Shown here: piece after piece, positions 33,039 through 41,754 of the stretch | How positions within the stretch are numbered: the first letter of the stretch is position 1 | Layout of the letters: the number at the start of each line of letters is the position of its first letter | Assembly (NCBI RefSeq): GCF_030287405.1 | Contig: NZ_JASVVV010000001.1 | Coordinates: 124,001-188,000, forward strand | Reading direction: 5' to 3' | Source of the DNA: Halalkalicoccus sp. NIPERK01 | GTDB taxonomy: Archaea; Halobacteriota; Halobacteria; Halobacteriales; Halalkalicoccaceae | Length of the DNA: 64,000 nt | The notes under the pieces: generated by a model | What the model was told of the DNA's origin: nothing | The model's input: the letters and a program-made list of their open reading frames with translations, nothing else | Databases searched by the model: none | Position numbers and translations under genes: made by a program

Positions 33039-34422
33039 TGGATTCCCCTCCCGATTCGAGCCGATCCCAGTGATCGAGGGCCCGCTCTCGGATCCCCTCG
33101 GGATACGTCGAGTCGAACGTCACGCGCGGAGCGATGTACTCCTCGTCCCACCGGGGGTCCCAGGTCGCGTTGATGTAGAGCCGGGAGCCGGTCTCGCCGT
33201 CCCGGCGGTACAGCGGCGCGCTGGCGGCGGGTGCGTCCGCGTCGCTGAAGGTCCAGTCGTTGCTCGGGTGGGCCTTCACCCACATGTCGTCGAGCGCCCG
33301 CGCGAGGTCGGTCGGTTCGTTGTAGTCGTCCAGTATCAGCACCTTGTCGAAAAAGGAGGAGAACGAGAACAGGGCGTTCGCCAGTTGCCACTCGAACCCC
33401 GAGTAGAGGATCTCGCTGGAGACGAGACAGAGCCCGAGCCAGCCCTCGACGGGCAACCGAATCCAGGAGACCGGCGAGACGCCCCAGTAGCCGTTGATGC
33501 GCCGGTACAGCGCCGCGGCCTCGACGAGCGCGGTCAGGTGCAGATCGTCGGTCAGCGGCGCCCCGAGGGGGACGAACGGGACGACGGGCGAGTCGCGCAT
33601 CGCGATGGCATCGACCTCGACGGTCACCCCCGTCGTCTCGCACCCCCGCTCCCAGATCTCGACCGGCCCGGCGACCTCGTCGTCGACGCTCGTCATCGAA
33701 CCGTCGATGCGCACTTCCGCGTTCGCGGGGACGGTGCGTCCATCGACCGCTGCGATGGCCACGTCGTCGATGGCGGTCGCCAGTTCGGGTACGGCCGTCG
33801 TCGTTCGATCCAGCGTCCAGCCCTGTAGCGCGGCGATGTGCGGGGCCGCGCCGACGCCGAGCGAGACGCTCGCCGAGCGCTCGTCGCTACACCACTCGAC
33901 GAACGGCCGGGGGATCGAGAGACGGAGCCGTGACCGCCGGCGGATCGTTCCCCGAACCGGTGCCCACGACGTCACCCCGTCGCGTTCGACGGCGATCAGC
34001 CCGAGGGTGAGTAACTGTCGCCCGTCGGGCTCCACGGTCGGGAGCCCCAACGAGTACAGATCGGCGCCGGAGTCGACCGTTGCAGCCGGTTCTTCGAACG
34101 GGGTATCGTCGAGGTCGCGTGTCTCCCGTCGGGAGAGCGTCTCGAGGAGGCGACCGTACTCTTCGTTCTCGCATCCCAGCGAGCGTTCGATGCGGCGCCA
34201 CGGCCGGTGATGGCGGCTGGTGATCTGGGCACGGCCCGCGTACACGCCGCTTGCGAGGTCGACCCCGCCGGCGGTGGACGCGAACCTGAGCGCGCCACAG
34301 TCGCCTTCGAGCGCTTCGGTCGCGACGGCTGTCGCCTCCCCGTCCCAGTGGACCCGTTCGCTCACCGTCAGCAGGTCACCGTCGTCTTCGAGGCTCCGCA
34401 GGTGCCCCCGGAACGTCGTCAT
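33031..34422 (-). CDS. UbiD-family paralogue lacking the acidic catalytic motif
   Basis: A 463 aa protein with UbiD-like start (TFRGHLRSLEDDGDLLTV) and the UbiD order of segments. The conserved EGPFGD-type motif, whose two acidic residues are catalytic in UbiD decarboxylases, is replaced by VAGPVEIWERG, so both acids are gone. The arginine region (SWAPVRGTI) is kept. It starts where the catalytic ubiD gene ends (overlap of 4 nt). I infer a non-catalytic partner, as in phenylphosphate carboxylase, which has two UbiD-like subunits. The start at 34422 fits the neighbour's N-terminus. Confidence 0.8.
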   Translation of the reverse strand: MTTFRGHLRSLEDDGDLLTVSERVHWDGEATAVATEALEGDCGALRFASTAGGVDLASGVYAGRAQITSRHHRPWRRIERSLGCENEEYGRLLETLSRRETRDLDDTPFEEPAATVDSGADLYSLGLPTVEPDGRQLLTLGLIAVERDGVTSWAPVRGTIRRRSRLRLSIPRPFVEWCSDERSASVSLGVGAAPHIAALQGWTLDRTTTAVPELATAIDDVAIAAVDGRTVPANAEVRIDGSMTSVDDEVAGPVEIWERGCETTGVTVEVDAIAMRDSPVVPFVPLGAPLTDDLHLTALVEAAALYRRINGYWGVSPVSWIRLPVEGWLGLCLVSSEILYSGFEWQLANALFSFSSFFDKVLILDDYNEPTDLARALDDMWVKAHPSNDWTFSDADAPAASAPLYRRDGETGSRLYINATWDPRWDEEYIAPRVTFDSTYPEGIRERALDHWDRLESGGESND

Positions 34423-35915
34423 CGGGATCGACCCCCTCCCGTCGAATCGGCGAACGGGATCGTATCGGGATCCGCTCCCGCGTCCACGAGCACGGATCGT
34501 GCCCACTCGTGCAGGTCGTCGTCGGGATCGTCATCGAGGGCGTCATCCCCTCTGGTCGCGTCGATGTACGCCTTGGCCGTCTTGGCCTTCGAGGTGCCCG
34601 TCTGGACGTTGCCCTTCTCGCTGGGCGTCTGGTAGATGTTCAACGGGACCTTCGGCATCGTCTCGACGCCGAACTGGTGGAAGTCGCTGTCGGGGTCCGC
34701 GTGGAGGACGAGCGCTTCGAGTACTTCGCGCTGGTCGAACGGGTCGATATCGGCGTCGACGAACACGAAGAAGTCGACGTGGAGCATCCCCCACGTCGTG
34801 AAGATGAAGTTCGCGAGTTCGTGGAGATAGCCCGGGTCGGTGTTCGCCGTCGAGATCACGTACACGCTCCGTGGCGTCGACTGCCAGGGGACACACTGCT
34901 CGATCTCGAACCCGCCGGCCTGCAGGCCGAGGGTCGCGTCCGGCCCGACGCAGCCGACCTCCATCGAACTCGTCGAGTTCTCGGTGTACCCGACGCCCGT
35001 CCCCTCGACGCAAAAGGGGATGATCGGGTCCTCTCGGTGGGTGATCCCCGTGACCCGCAGGGTCGGCATCGAGCGGCGCGGGCCGTGCATGTAGCCGAAG
35101 TAATCCCCGAACGGCCCCTCGTCCCGGCGGACGTTCGGCAGGACCTCCCCCTCGATGACCAGTTCGGCCGTCGCCGGAACCAGGAGGTCGTTCGTCTCAC
35201 AGGCGACGAGTTCGATCGGCGCCCCCTTCAGCCCGCCCGCGAAGGCCGCCTCGCTCCTGCCGGTGGGGATCCACATCACCGACGTGTACTGGACGGCGGG
35301 TTCGACGCCGACGGCGATGGCGACCGGCATCGGCTCGTCCTCGCGTTCGTACTCGTAGTAGTAGAGGTTCGGCGCCTGTTCGCCGGCCAACAGCAGCACG
35401 CTCGCCGTCTCGTCGTCGTGTATCATCGCCCGGTGGTACGACCAGTCGATCCACTCGGAATCCCGGTCGGGCACGACGAGCGTGTGCAGGTTGGAGTAGC
35501 GACCGCCGTCCCCGGCGTGGATGTAGGGCCACGGGAACTCGAGCAAGTCGACGTCCGCTCCAGTATACCTGACCTCCTTGCACGGAGCGTCCGCCGGCGA
35601 GACCGTTACCGGTTCGTGCGGTCGCTGCAGTCGCGAGATCGTCTCCTCGTAGAACTCCTCCCGGGGGACGTCCCGCGGGAGATCGATCCCCAGCGCGATA
35701 CGGTCCCACGGCCGCCGCTGCGTACCGCGGTACGGATCCCCGACGAGCCGTGCGCCGTCGACGTCCTCGAACAACGGTACGGCGCCGTCCCGCTCGTTCG
35801 CCAGCATCGTGACCGCGCTGGCCTCTAGATTCCACGATATCGGGTCGTCGAGGCGGACGAGGTCGTCCTCCCCGTCGAGCGTTCGCAGGTAGTCGCGCAG
35901 CGTATCGACCGTCAT
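34419..35915 (-). CDS. ubiD: UbiD-family prFMN-dependent (de)carboxylase
   Basis: A 498 aa UbiD enzyme with the catalytic network intact: Arg162 in SYHRAMIHD, and Glu266/Asp271 in DEGPFGDYFGYMHG. The family uses prenylated FMN, made by a UbiX not present in this window, to add or remove CO2 on aromatic or unsaturated acids. It lies between a small unknown protein and a degenerate paralogue, all with 4-nt overlaps, so the products are probably made together as a complex. The substrate is unknown. The start at 35915 is fixed by the ATGA overlap with the upstream gene. Confidence 0.92.
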   Translation of the reverse strand: MTVDTLRDYLRTLDGEDDLVRLDDPISWNLEASAVTMLANERDGAVPLFEDVDGARLVGDPYRGTQRRPWDRIALGIDLPRDVPREEFYEETISRLQRPHEPVTVSPADAPCKEVRYTGADVDLLEFPWPYIHAGDGGRYSNLHTLVVPDRDSEWIDWSYHRAMIHDDETASVLLLAGEQAPNLYYYEYEREDEPMPVAIAVGVEPAVQYTSVMWIPTGRSEAAFAGGLKGAPIELVACETNDLLVPATAELVIEGEVLPNVRRDEGPFGDYFGYMHGPRRSMPTLRVTGITHREDPIIPFCVEGTGVGYTENSTSSMEVGCVGPDATLGLQAGGFEIEQCVPWQSTPRSVYVISTANTDPGYLHELANFIFTTWGMLHVDFFVFVDADIDPFDQREVLEALVLHADPDSDFHQFGVETMPKVPLNIYQTPSEKGNVQTGTSKAKTAKAYIDATRGDDALDDDPDDDLHEWARSVLVDAGADPDTIPFADSTGGGRSR

Positions 35916-36412
35916 GCACCCCCTCGCTCGTCGTCCAGCAGTTCCCGCCGTTCGAACCGCACTTTGAGATCGACGTACTCGTCGACGAGCTCCGGATGCG
36001 TGTTCGCGAGGTACTCGAACATTATCGTTCGACTCGCCTGCGAGACGGAGCTGTATCGTCCCGTTTCGACCAGATACCGGAGCAGCGTCTTCACTTCGTC
36101 CGAGCGCGTATTGATGACGTTCGCGTCGTCCCGCACCTCGTCCATGACGTCCCGGAGGAGGTCCCGGTCGACGCTCTCGGATTCGACGTCGGCCGTGAGG
36201 ACGTCGATGTACCACTGTTCTTCCGTGTTCTCGTGGGGGCCTTTGACGACCGTCAGCGGGGTGGGATCGGTGAGCCTGTCCGGGTTCCGACTGACCCGTG
36301 CTCGCGTGGTGAATATCTCCCTCGTGTCCTTGTCGCTGATCTGGAGCGTGATCTCCTCGCCCTCGGGATCCGGCGGGAGGTTGGTTTCGGACGTCACGTA
36401 TTCGTCGGACAT
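35912..36412 (-). CDS. unknown protein of the UbiD operon
   Basis: A 166 aa acidic protein that I do not recognise. The first half is likely beta-rich (EITLQISDKDTREIFTTRARVSR). The second half is likely helical, with GRYSSVSQASRTIMFEYLANTHPELVDEY, which faintly recalls ribbon-helix-helix proteins but lacks a clear DNA-binding strand. It is first in the UbiD operon and overlaps ubiD by 4 nt, so it could be a small subunit of a multi-subunit (de)carboxylase or a regulator. A TTATCTATTC element near 36441-36451 (minus strand) is its probable TATA. Confidence 0.7.
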   Translation of the reverse strand: MSDEYVTSETNLPPDPEGEEITLQISDKDTREIFTTRARVSRNPDRLTDPTPLTVVKGPHENTEEQWYIDVLTADVESESVDRDLLRDVMDEVRDDANVINTRSDEVKTLLRYLVETGRYSSVSQASRTIMFEYLANTHPELVDEYVDLKVRFERRELLDDERGGA

Positions 36413-36738
36413 ACGCCGTAGTACCCCTTTCCGAGCCGAATAGATAAGCTCTTGGTGTGGCGTACCACCCTCGCCCGCGAGGCTGCTGTGATCCTCGCTT
36501 CCCCGCCGTCTCGGCCGGCGTTTCCGTGTCGGACCACGAAAACGCGTTTCTCGTCGGGGAAGGCTCCACCCGGGTCGGGGAACGCTCCGCTCTCCCCGGT
36601 CGACGGGCCATCATCATCCCGCAGGTTTATTACTCTCGGCGTCTTACTACTAATTGGATAGTGTACAGTATCTGCTATTTGTTTTCATCTCCGATCTCGG
36701 ACGTCGTGCTGGTGGTATCGATCTGACGGAGGGCGGGT
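36413..36738. other. intergenic stretch upstream of the UbiD operon
   Basis: This 326-nt gap holds the UbiD-operon promoter near 36441-36451 and an AT-richer patch at about 36620-36700 with GGTTTATTACTC. Open frames here have no recognisable product. Confidence 0.4.
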
Positions 36739-36945
36739 CTACCGATCGCTATCGGAACAGACGATCGGCGTATCCTGGCGATGCTGATAGCACGACAGGA
36801 ACGGCAACGAGACCGGCGTCTCACAGCGGCTTCCATCACCACAGGCCCGCCCACAGATCAACGCCCCGTCGTCGTTCGTTGGTGGTATGCTGGACCGACG
36901 ACTGCCATCGATTCCCGCCGGGGTCAGCCGCTCGGAACTTCCCAT
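36739..36945 (-). CDS. possible small zinc-motif protein
   Basis: A 68 aa frame whose C-terminal half reads CGRACGDGSRCETPV and SCYQHRQDTP. Cys31, Cys35, Cys41, Cys52 and His55 resemble a small zinc knuckle found in short haloarchaeal proteins (C-x-A-x-G-x-C-x-N/T-P-V ... C-x2-H). The N-terminal half is low complexity. The start at 36945 is preferred over an ATG at 37125. No partner is evident. It may also be an incidental frame, so confidence is low. Confidence 0.4.
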   Translation of the reverse strand: MGSSERLTPAGIDGSRRSSIPPTNDDGALICGRACGDGSRCETPVSLPFLSCYQHRQDTPIVCSDSDR

Positions 36946-37124
36946 CGGTGGAACACCTGAACAGTGATCGTGACCTATCGTTATCAACTTGTTGTACCCC
37001 GTCGTCGGTGTGGACCCACGCCGTGGTCCTCCGACGTCCCGCTTTCGTCTCCGCTGGTACACGAACGGGCGTGACGTCGAATGGATACCCTGATACTGCA
37101 GCGCGTAGTAGGTCCGTCGTGTCA

Positions 37125-37301
37125 ATGACGAAAGGCCAGAAGACGAAGGCGGTCGCGGTCTGTGACGGCTGTGGCGAGGTGGTTCCGGTGCGCGTCTGGC
37201 CCGACGAGTCGGTCCACCCGATCGGCTCCGAGGGCGGCTGCTGTGCGGACGCCGACTACCGAATCCTCGAGGACGGGGAGTCGGCCGCGGCGTTCGAGTG
37301 A
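37125..37301 (+). CDS. small CxxC protein
   Basis: A 58 aa protein with Cys13/Cys16 (VCDGCGEVVPVRVW) and Cys39/Cys40 (EGGCCADADYRILED), typical of the many short haloarchaeal zinc-ribbon-like proteins. Function is unknown. It ends one base before the convergent CinA-type gene. The start at 37125 gives a short basic N-terminus (MTKGQKTKAVAV) and the upstream frame is shadow. Confidence 0.65.
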   Translation: MTKGQKTKAVAVCDGCGEVVPVRVWPDESVHPIGSEGGCCADADYRILEDGESAAAFE

Positions 37302-37302
37302 C

Positions 37303-38034
37303 CTATTCCTCGCTGACCTCGATCCTCCCGCGGAGCCACTCGACGGCGTCGGCGAGCACGTCGGGGTCGGTGCCCGTTAGCTTGATCCGGTTTCGTCCCT
37401 CGGCGGCGGGGTAGCTCCCGACCGCCACGTCGAAGCGCTCGCGGACGCCCGACAGCGCGTCGAGCATCGCTCCCTCCGGCCGTGGCGTATAGAGGGTTTT
37501 CGCGACCGTTTCGCCCCCGAACTCCGCGGCGACCCGCTCGAACAGGGCCTTCATCTCGGCGGGGACGCCCGGAAAGGCGTAGACGTTCTCGATCACACAG
37601 CCGGGACAGAGCCCCTCGGGGTTCGGGAGGGCGCGACTCCCCTCGGGGAGGGCCGCCCACGCGTCGACGTCGATCTCCACGTCGTGGGCGGCCACCGTCT
37701 CGGGGTTTGCCTCCCGGTAGGCCGCGACCGTCTCGATGACGTCCTCGCGGACGGCCTCGTCGACGACGAGGTCGCGGCCGAACGCGTCGGCGAGCGCCCC
37801 GGCGGTGACATCGTCGTGGGTCCCGCCGAGTCCCCCGGTGACGATCACGGCGTCGAAGCGCGCGGCCCACTCGCGGATCGTCTCGGCGACGAGGTCGCGG
37901 TCGTCGGGGACGGTCAGGATCCGGGAGACGGCCGCGCCGCTCTCGGTCAGCCGGCCGGCCAGCCACGTCGCGTTCGAGTTCGTGATGTCCCCCGCGAGTA
38001 CCTCGTCACCCACGGTGAGAACGACGACCTCCAT
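37303..38034 (-). CDS. CinA/molybdopterin-binding-domain (MoaB/Mog-like) protein
   Basis: A 243 aa protein. VVVLTVGDEVLAGDITNSNATWLAGRL and VIVTGGLGGTHDDVTAGALADAF are the MoCF-biosynthesis domain motifs shared with the N-terminal half of CinA. The C-terminal CinA deamidase domain is absent. Bacterial CinA N-domains act on ADP-ribose or nucleotide pools. The archaeal short form has no firm role. ATG 38034 is preferred to an in-frame GTG three codons upstream. Confidence 0.85.
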   Translation of the reverse strand: MEVVVLTVGDEVLAGDITNSNATWLAGRLTESGAAVSRILTVPDDRDLVAETIREWAARFDAVIVTGGLGGTHDDVTAGALADAFGRDLVVDEAVREDVIETVAAYREANPETVAAHDVEIDVDAWAALPEGSRALPNPEGLCPGCVIENVYAFPGVPAEMKALFERVAAEFGGETVAKTLYTPRPEGAMLDALSGVRERFDVAVGSYPAAEGRNRIKLTGTDPDVLADAVEWLRGRIEVSEE

Positions 38035-38121
38035 CGATCCCACCGAGGTCGTTCGCGGACAAAAACCTGTGGTCGGGGCGCTTGGCCCCTCCCGATCAGG
38101 ACGACGGGCCGGAGTACCGGG

Positions 38122-38526
38122 CTAGCTTTCGACGGACGGCGACCGGCCGGCCGTGTCGGCGTACTTGTCGCCGAACTCCCCGATCAACTGCCCCATCTTG
38201 GCGTACCAGTCGTTGAGCGTTCGTTGCATCTCCCGCGTTATCTCGTCGGGATTGCGCGGTCGATAGACGTGGTAGTACCCGCCCTGCTCGTAGTTGACCT
38301 GCTCCTTCTGGATGAACCCCGCCTGCAGCAGGCGCTGGACCGATCGGTAGGCGGTCGATCGCTCGCGGTCGATCCGCTCGGCTATTTCGTCGACCGTAAA
38401 CGGCTCGTCGCTCCCGCTCAGTAGCTTGAACACGTCCTTGTCGATCTCCTTGAGACCGTGGAAACACTCCAGCAGCCCCTCACATTCCATGTCCTGCCGG
38501 AGCATTTCACTCATCGAGTTGGCCAT
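38122..38526 (-). CDS. TrmB/MarR-like helix-turn-helix regulator
   Basis: A 134 aa regulator. The winged helix spans about residues 28-82: DVFKLLSGSDEPFTVDEIAERIDRERSTAYRSVQRLLQAGFIQKEQVN, then a Tyr-rich wing (GGYYHVYRPR). The C-terminal helix (TREMQRTLNDWYAKMGQLIGEF) is probably for dimerisation. Similar haloarchaeal proteins respond to redox or metabolic signals. An ATG at 38514 or 38505 is also possible. It stands alone. Confidence 0.8.
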   Translation of the reverse strand: MANSMSEMLRQDMECEGLLECFHGLKEIDKDVFKLLSGSDEPFTVDEIAERIDRERSTAYRSVQRLLQAGFIQKEQVNYEQGGYYHVYRPRNPDEITREMQRTLNDWYAKMGQLIGEFGDKYADTAGRSPSVES

Positions 38527-38895
38527 TCGTTGGAACTACTACGCGATTCACGCTCAAAACGGTTGCGCAATCGGTACAATACTGTCCCCATCTCCGACGC
38601 GGGGAGTCGTACCCCGATTTCACGGAGGGGATGCGACCGCCTTGCCGTCGCGACGAACCGGCCACCCGGGGGTGGCGCCGATCGCGATCACTCCCGACGA
38701 AACGCGGGGAGCGGGCCGGTGATCGCTCCCCACTCGCGCACGGGCCGTCGGGTCGCTTATTAGAGCGGCCGTCCAACCCCCGCCACGGCTCGGCTATCCG
38801 TCGCCCTAGCACCCGACGGGCGGATACGGCTCCGCCGTCCGACCGGACGGATCGGGGGACGGCGACCCGGTCCGAAACGGGTGCAGAACCCCGTC
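38527..38895. other. intergenic stretch
   Basis: A 369-nt gap with no supported gene. It must hold the promoter of the minus-strand regulator that starts at 38526. A CGCTTATTAG near 38754-38763 is a weak TATA candidate for the plus strand, which would leave a leader of about 100 nt before the small membrane protein. Confidence 0.4.
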
Positions 38896-39093
38896 ATGAG
38901 ACGACCCAGCATCACCGAACCTCGCTCGATGTGGGACATCCTTGCCGTCCTGTTGACGTACGTCGCCCTCGAGTACGTCGTACTCCAGGCCACCGGCGCG
39001 TTACTCGTCGAACAGGAACTCGTCGTCGTCGGGATCGCCGTCGTGCTCTGGACGATGTGGGCGTTTCTCCGGATCCTCTCGCTTCACACGTAA
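38896..39093 (+). CDS. small two-helix membrane protein
   Basis: A 65 aa protein with two hydrophobic helices: MWDILAVLLTYVALEYVVLQA and LVVVGIAVVLWTMWAFLRIL. It has no recognisable family. The ATG at 38896 (MRRPSITEPRS) gives a short positive N-terminus. A GTG at 38881 would add five residues. It converges on the trkH gene, which ends 20 nt downstream on the other strand. Confidence 0.55.
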   Translation: MRRPSITEPRSMWDILAVLLTYVALEYVVLQATGALLVEQELVVVGIAVVLWTMWAFLRILSLHT

Positions 39094-39112
39094 AAGCGGT
39101 GCGCGTCGGGAC

Positions 39113-40705
39113 TCACTCCTCGACCGAGAGGACGAACAGCGCGAGGACGGGGACGATCTCGAGGCGGCCGACCCACATCAGGAACGTCATGAGGAGCTTC
39201 GATGCGTTCGAGAGCGCTAGATAGCCCCCGAACGGCCCGAAGACACCGAACCCCGGTCCGATGTTCCCGATGGCGGCCAGCGACGCGCTGATGGCCTCTA
39301 TCGGAGTCAACTCGTAGCCGATCCGCGCCGAATCGAGCGAGATGAACACGGCGCTGACCGCGAAGAGGATCATGTACAGGAAGGTGAAGGCGACCAGCCC
39401 GCGGATCACGTCCTCGTCGACGACGCGACCGGCCAACCGAACCGGGCGGACCGCCCTCGGGTGTGCCACCACGAACAGCTCCCGGTGGAGGGTTTTGAGG
39501 ATCACGATCCACCGGATGACCTTGATCCCGCCCCCCGTTGATCCCGCCGAACCGCCGACGAACATCGCGAACAGGAGGACCATCTGGGCGTGTGGGTCCC
39601 ACTGGGCGAAGTCGCTCGTCGCGTAGCCGGTCGAGTTCAACAGCGAGCCGATCTGGAAGGCGGCCTGTCGGAGCGCGTTCTCGGTCACGCCCTCCGTTGC
39701 CCCGCCGAGCGGGATCGCCGGAGCGCCGCCCCGAAACAACACCACGGCGAGCACCGCGACGAACACCGCGATCGCGCCGGTGTACGCCCGGAACTCGGTG
39801 TCGTCGACGAGCGCGCGGGTCTCGCCCCGAAGCACCTGCCAGAACAGCGCGAAGTTCACCCCTGCGATCACCATAAAGGGGATGAAGGCCCACTGGACCG
39901 CCGCCGAGAACGCCGCGATGCTGTCCGCCTGCGGGGAGAACCCCCCCGTGGGGAGGGTCGAAAAGCCGTGCGCGACGGCGTTGTAGAGGTCCATGTTCGG
40001 CGCGAGGCCGATCACGTGCAGACCGTAGAGGAGGACGATGAGAAGCAGGGTGAACCCGAAATACACCATCCAGAGGGCGCGTGCCGTCTGTGCGATCTTC
40101 GGGGTCAGCTTCTGGAGCGTCGGGCCGGGGGACTCCGATCCCATCAACTGGGCCCCGTTGACGGCCAGTTCCGGGAGGATGGCGATCATCAGCACGATGA
40201 TCCCCATCCCGCCGAGCCACTGGGTGAGCTGGCGCCACATCATCACCGCGTGGGAGTGGCGCTCGACGCTGATCTCGCCCATGACGGTCGCGCCGGTCGT
40301 CGTAAATCCGCTCATCGACTCGAACAGGGCGTTCACGGGGTGAGCGAGCGTCGAGGCCGTCCCGTAGCCCGCGAGCAGGTACGGGATCGTGCCGATGAGC
40401 GCGGCCGCGAGCCACGCGAGGGTGACCAACAACAACGCCTCCTCGGGGCCCAGATCCGGGTCGGGGTCCACCCGTTCGAGCACCAGTCCGATACTGATCG
40501 TGATCACGATGGAGACGGCGAACACCCAGACGTCCTCGCGGTAGACGATGGCGACGAACAACGGCACGAGCATCGTCAACGAGAGGTACTTCACGACCGT
40601 CCCCACGAGGCCCACGCTCGCCCGCCAGTCGACGTGCCACGTCACGCGTATCGGCTCCGGGTCATGCGTGTCCTTCCGTACGATGGCCGCTAGCCAAGAA
40701 CTCAT
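39113..40705 (-). CDS. trkH: TrkH-type potassium uptake protein
   Basis: A 530 aa membrane protein of the Trk/Ktr/HKT family. The four pore-loop filters are visible: SMSGFTTTGATVM, HGFSTLPTGGFSP, SLLNSTGYATSDF and AIGNIGPGFGVF, each with the filter glycine. It moves K+ into the cell, crucial for salt-in haloarchaea, and normally needs a cytosolic TrkA/KTN regulator, not encoded nearby. An N-terminal cytosolic segment of about 30 residues precedes the first helix. It appears monocistronic. Confidence 0.92.
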   Translation of the reverse strand: MSSWLAAIVRKDTHDPEPIRVTWHVDWRASVGLVGTVVKYLSLTMLVPLFVAIVYREDVWVFAVSIVITISIGLVLERVDPDPDLGPEEALLLVTLAWLAAALIGTIPYLLAGYGTASTLAHPVNALFESMSGFTTTGATVMGEISVERHSHAVMMWRQLTQWLGGMGIIVLMIAILPELAVNGAQLMGSESPGPTLQKLTPKIAQTARALWMVYFGFTLLLIVLLYGLHVIGLAPNMDLYNAVAHGFSTLPTGGFSPQADSIAAFSAAVQWAFIPFMVIAGVNFALFWQVLRGETRALVDDTEFRAYTGAIAVFVAVLAVVLFRGGAPAIPLGGATEGVTENALRQAAFQIGSLLNSTGYATSDFAQWDPHAQMVLLFAMFVGGSAGSTGGGIKVIRWIVILKTLHRELFVVAHPRAVRPVRLAGRVVDEDVIRGLVAFTFLYMILFAVSAVFISLDSARIGYELTPIEAISASLAAIGNIGPGFGVFGPFGGYLALSNASKLLMTFLMWVGRLEIVPVLALFVLSVEE

Positions 40706-40943
40706 CGAAAGCGCTCGGACGGAACCGATACTGTCGGCTGTACGTCGTTACGGATCCTCGCCGCTACGGGGTGGGGGAGAATCGTCACACGGTTACGGCC
40801 GACAGGATGAGGGGGCGCGGCGGGTGCGTGTCAGTCGAACCCGCCCCGCCGTATGCTCCTACCTGCGGAGCGGACGCGATGAACCTGACGAGGACAGTGG
40901 GTCGGCGAGATCGGAACCGCGCTCGATCACCTCACCGCCGATC

Positions 40944-41318
40944 CTATTCGACGACGCACTCCTCCCGCGTTTCGTCCTTCGAGGTCGTTTCGCCGATCAT
41001 CCCTCGTATGCCGGTACCCTCGTGGTCGTCGTCCTCGGCTGCGGTCGCCTCGTCGCTGCTCACGCCGGTATCGCTACTCCCATCGCTTTCGCTAGCGCCG
41101 GCCTCGGACGGCTCGCTCGCTGGCTCGTCGAACGGGGGCGAGCCGGTTCCCCCGAGTTCGGGGGCGAGTGGCCCGACCGTGAGGACGAATCCGACGACGG
41201 TCAGCGTGACCCCCGCGATCAACAGGAGCTTCGGCCATCGCGGTCGCTCGCGCCTCCGCGGCGGCCGATCCGGGAGCTGTCCGGGCTTCACTATCGCGTG
41301 GGTTTGTGTAGCACGCAT
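40944..41318 (-). CDS. unknown single-helix membrane protein
   Basis: A 124 aa protein with a basic N-terminus (about 1-29, RPPRRRERPRWPK), one membrane helix (LLLIAGVTLTVVGFVLTVGPLA) and a long Ser/Asp/Glu-rich tail. The low-complexity acidic tail is typical of exposed haloarchaeal domains. No family is recognised. The start at 41318 (MRATQTHAIVKPG) is a choice between two ATGs, and 41390 is the other. Confidence 0.5.
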   Translation of the reverse strand: MRATQTHAIVKPGQLPDRPPRRRERPRWPKLLLIAGVTLTVVGFVLTVGPLAPELGGTGSPPFDEPASEPSEAGASESDGSSDTGVSSDEATAAEDDDHEGTGIRGMIGETTSKDETREECVVE

Positions 41319-41457
41319 ATGAAGGTTCGTCAGACATCTATCAGGATCGAGGTAGCTCCCGAAGTTTCTGTCTGGACGACTGACTGCCATCGAGAACGCC
41401 CTTAGAAATAAATCACAACTTCGCTATCGGGCGAGTAGGGACCGTGCGGGACGGTGA

Positions 41458-41529
41458 TGGACTCGCCGGGATTTGAACCCGGGGCCTCTCCCATGCCAAG
41501 GGAGTGATCTACCACTGATCTACGAGCCC
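41458..41529 (-). tRNA. tRNA-Ala (anticodon GGC)
   Basis: A 72-nt cloverleaf on the minus strand. The acceptor pairs GGGCTCG with CGAGTCC, including the G3:U70 wobble that marks tRNA-Ala. The anticodon arm is CTCCC-TTGGCAT-GGGAG, and the T arm is CCGGG-TTCAAAT-CCCGG. The 3' CCA is not encoded. A TATA-like GTTTATCATTCC lies upstream near 41549-41560. No integrated element is seen at its 3' end. Confidence 0.95.
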
Positions 41530-41754
41530 TCGACCGTCCGTACCCGGGGTGGAATGATAAACGCTTCGAACCCTCTTTCGAGCGCCCGACAGTGAGTCGC
41601 AATCCTTTAGCCCGTCGACGGACGAGTGGCGGTGGGAACAGCACGGCCGCAAATCTGACCCGTCGCACATCCACGCTCGTGGAAAGGCGACTTCGAGATT
41701 GCGGTAGTGCACGTAACGTGCCGTCTGCGGTCTGTGCGGTTCCTATCCTCGACC

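Noticed and set aside
41458-41529. Integration site for a mobile element at the tRNA-Ala
   Set aside because: No integrase, no repeated 3' tRNA fragment, and core ribosomal genes follow directly.
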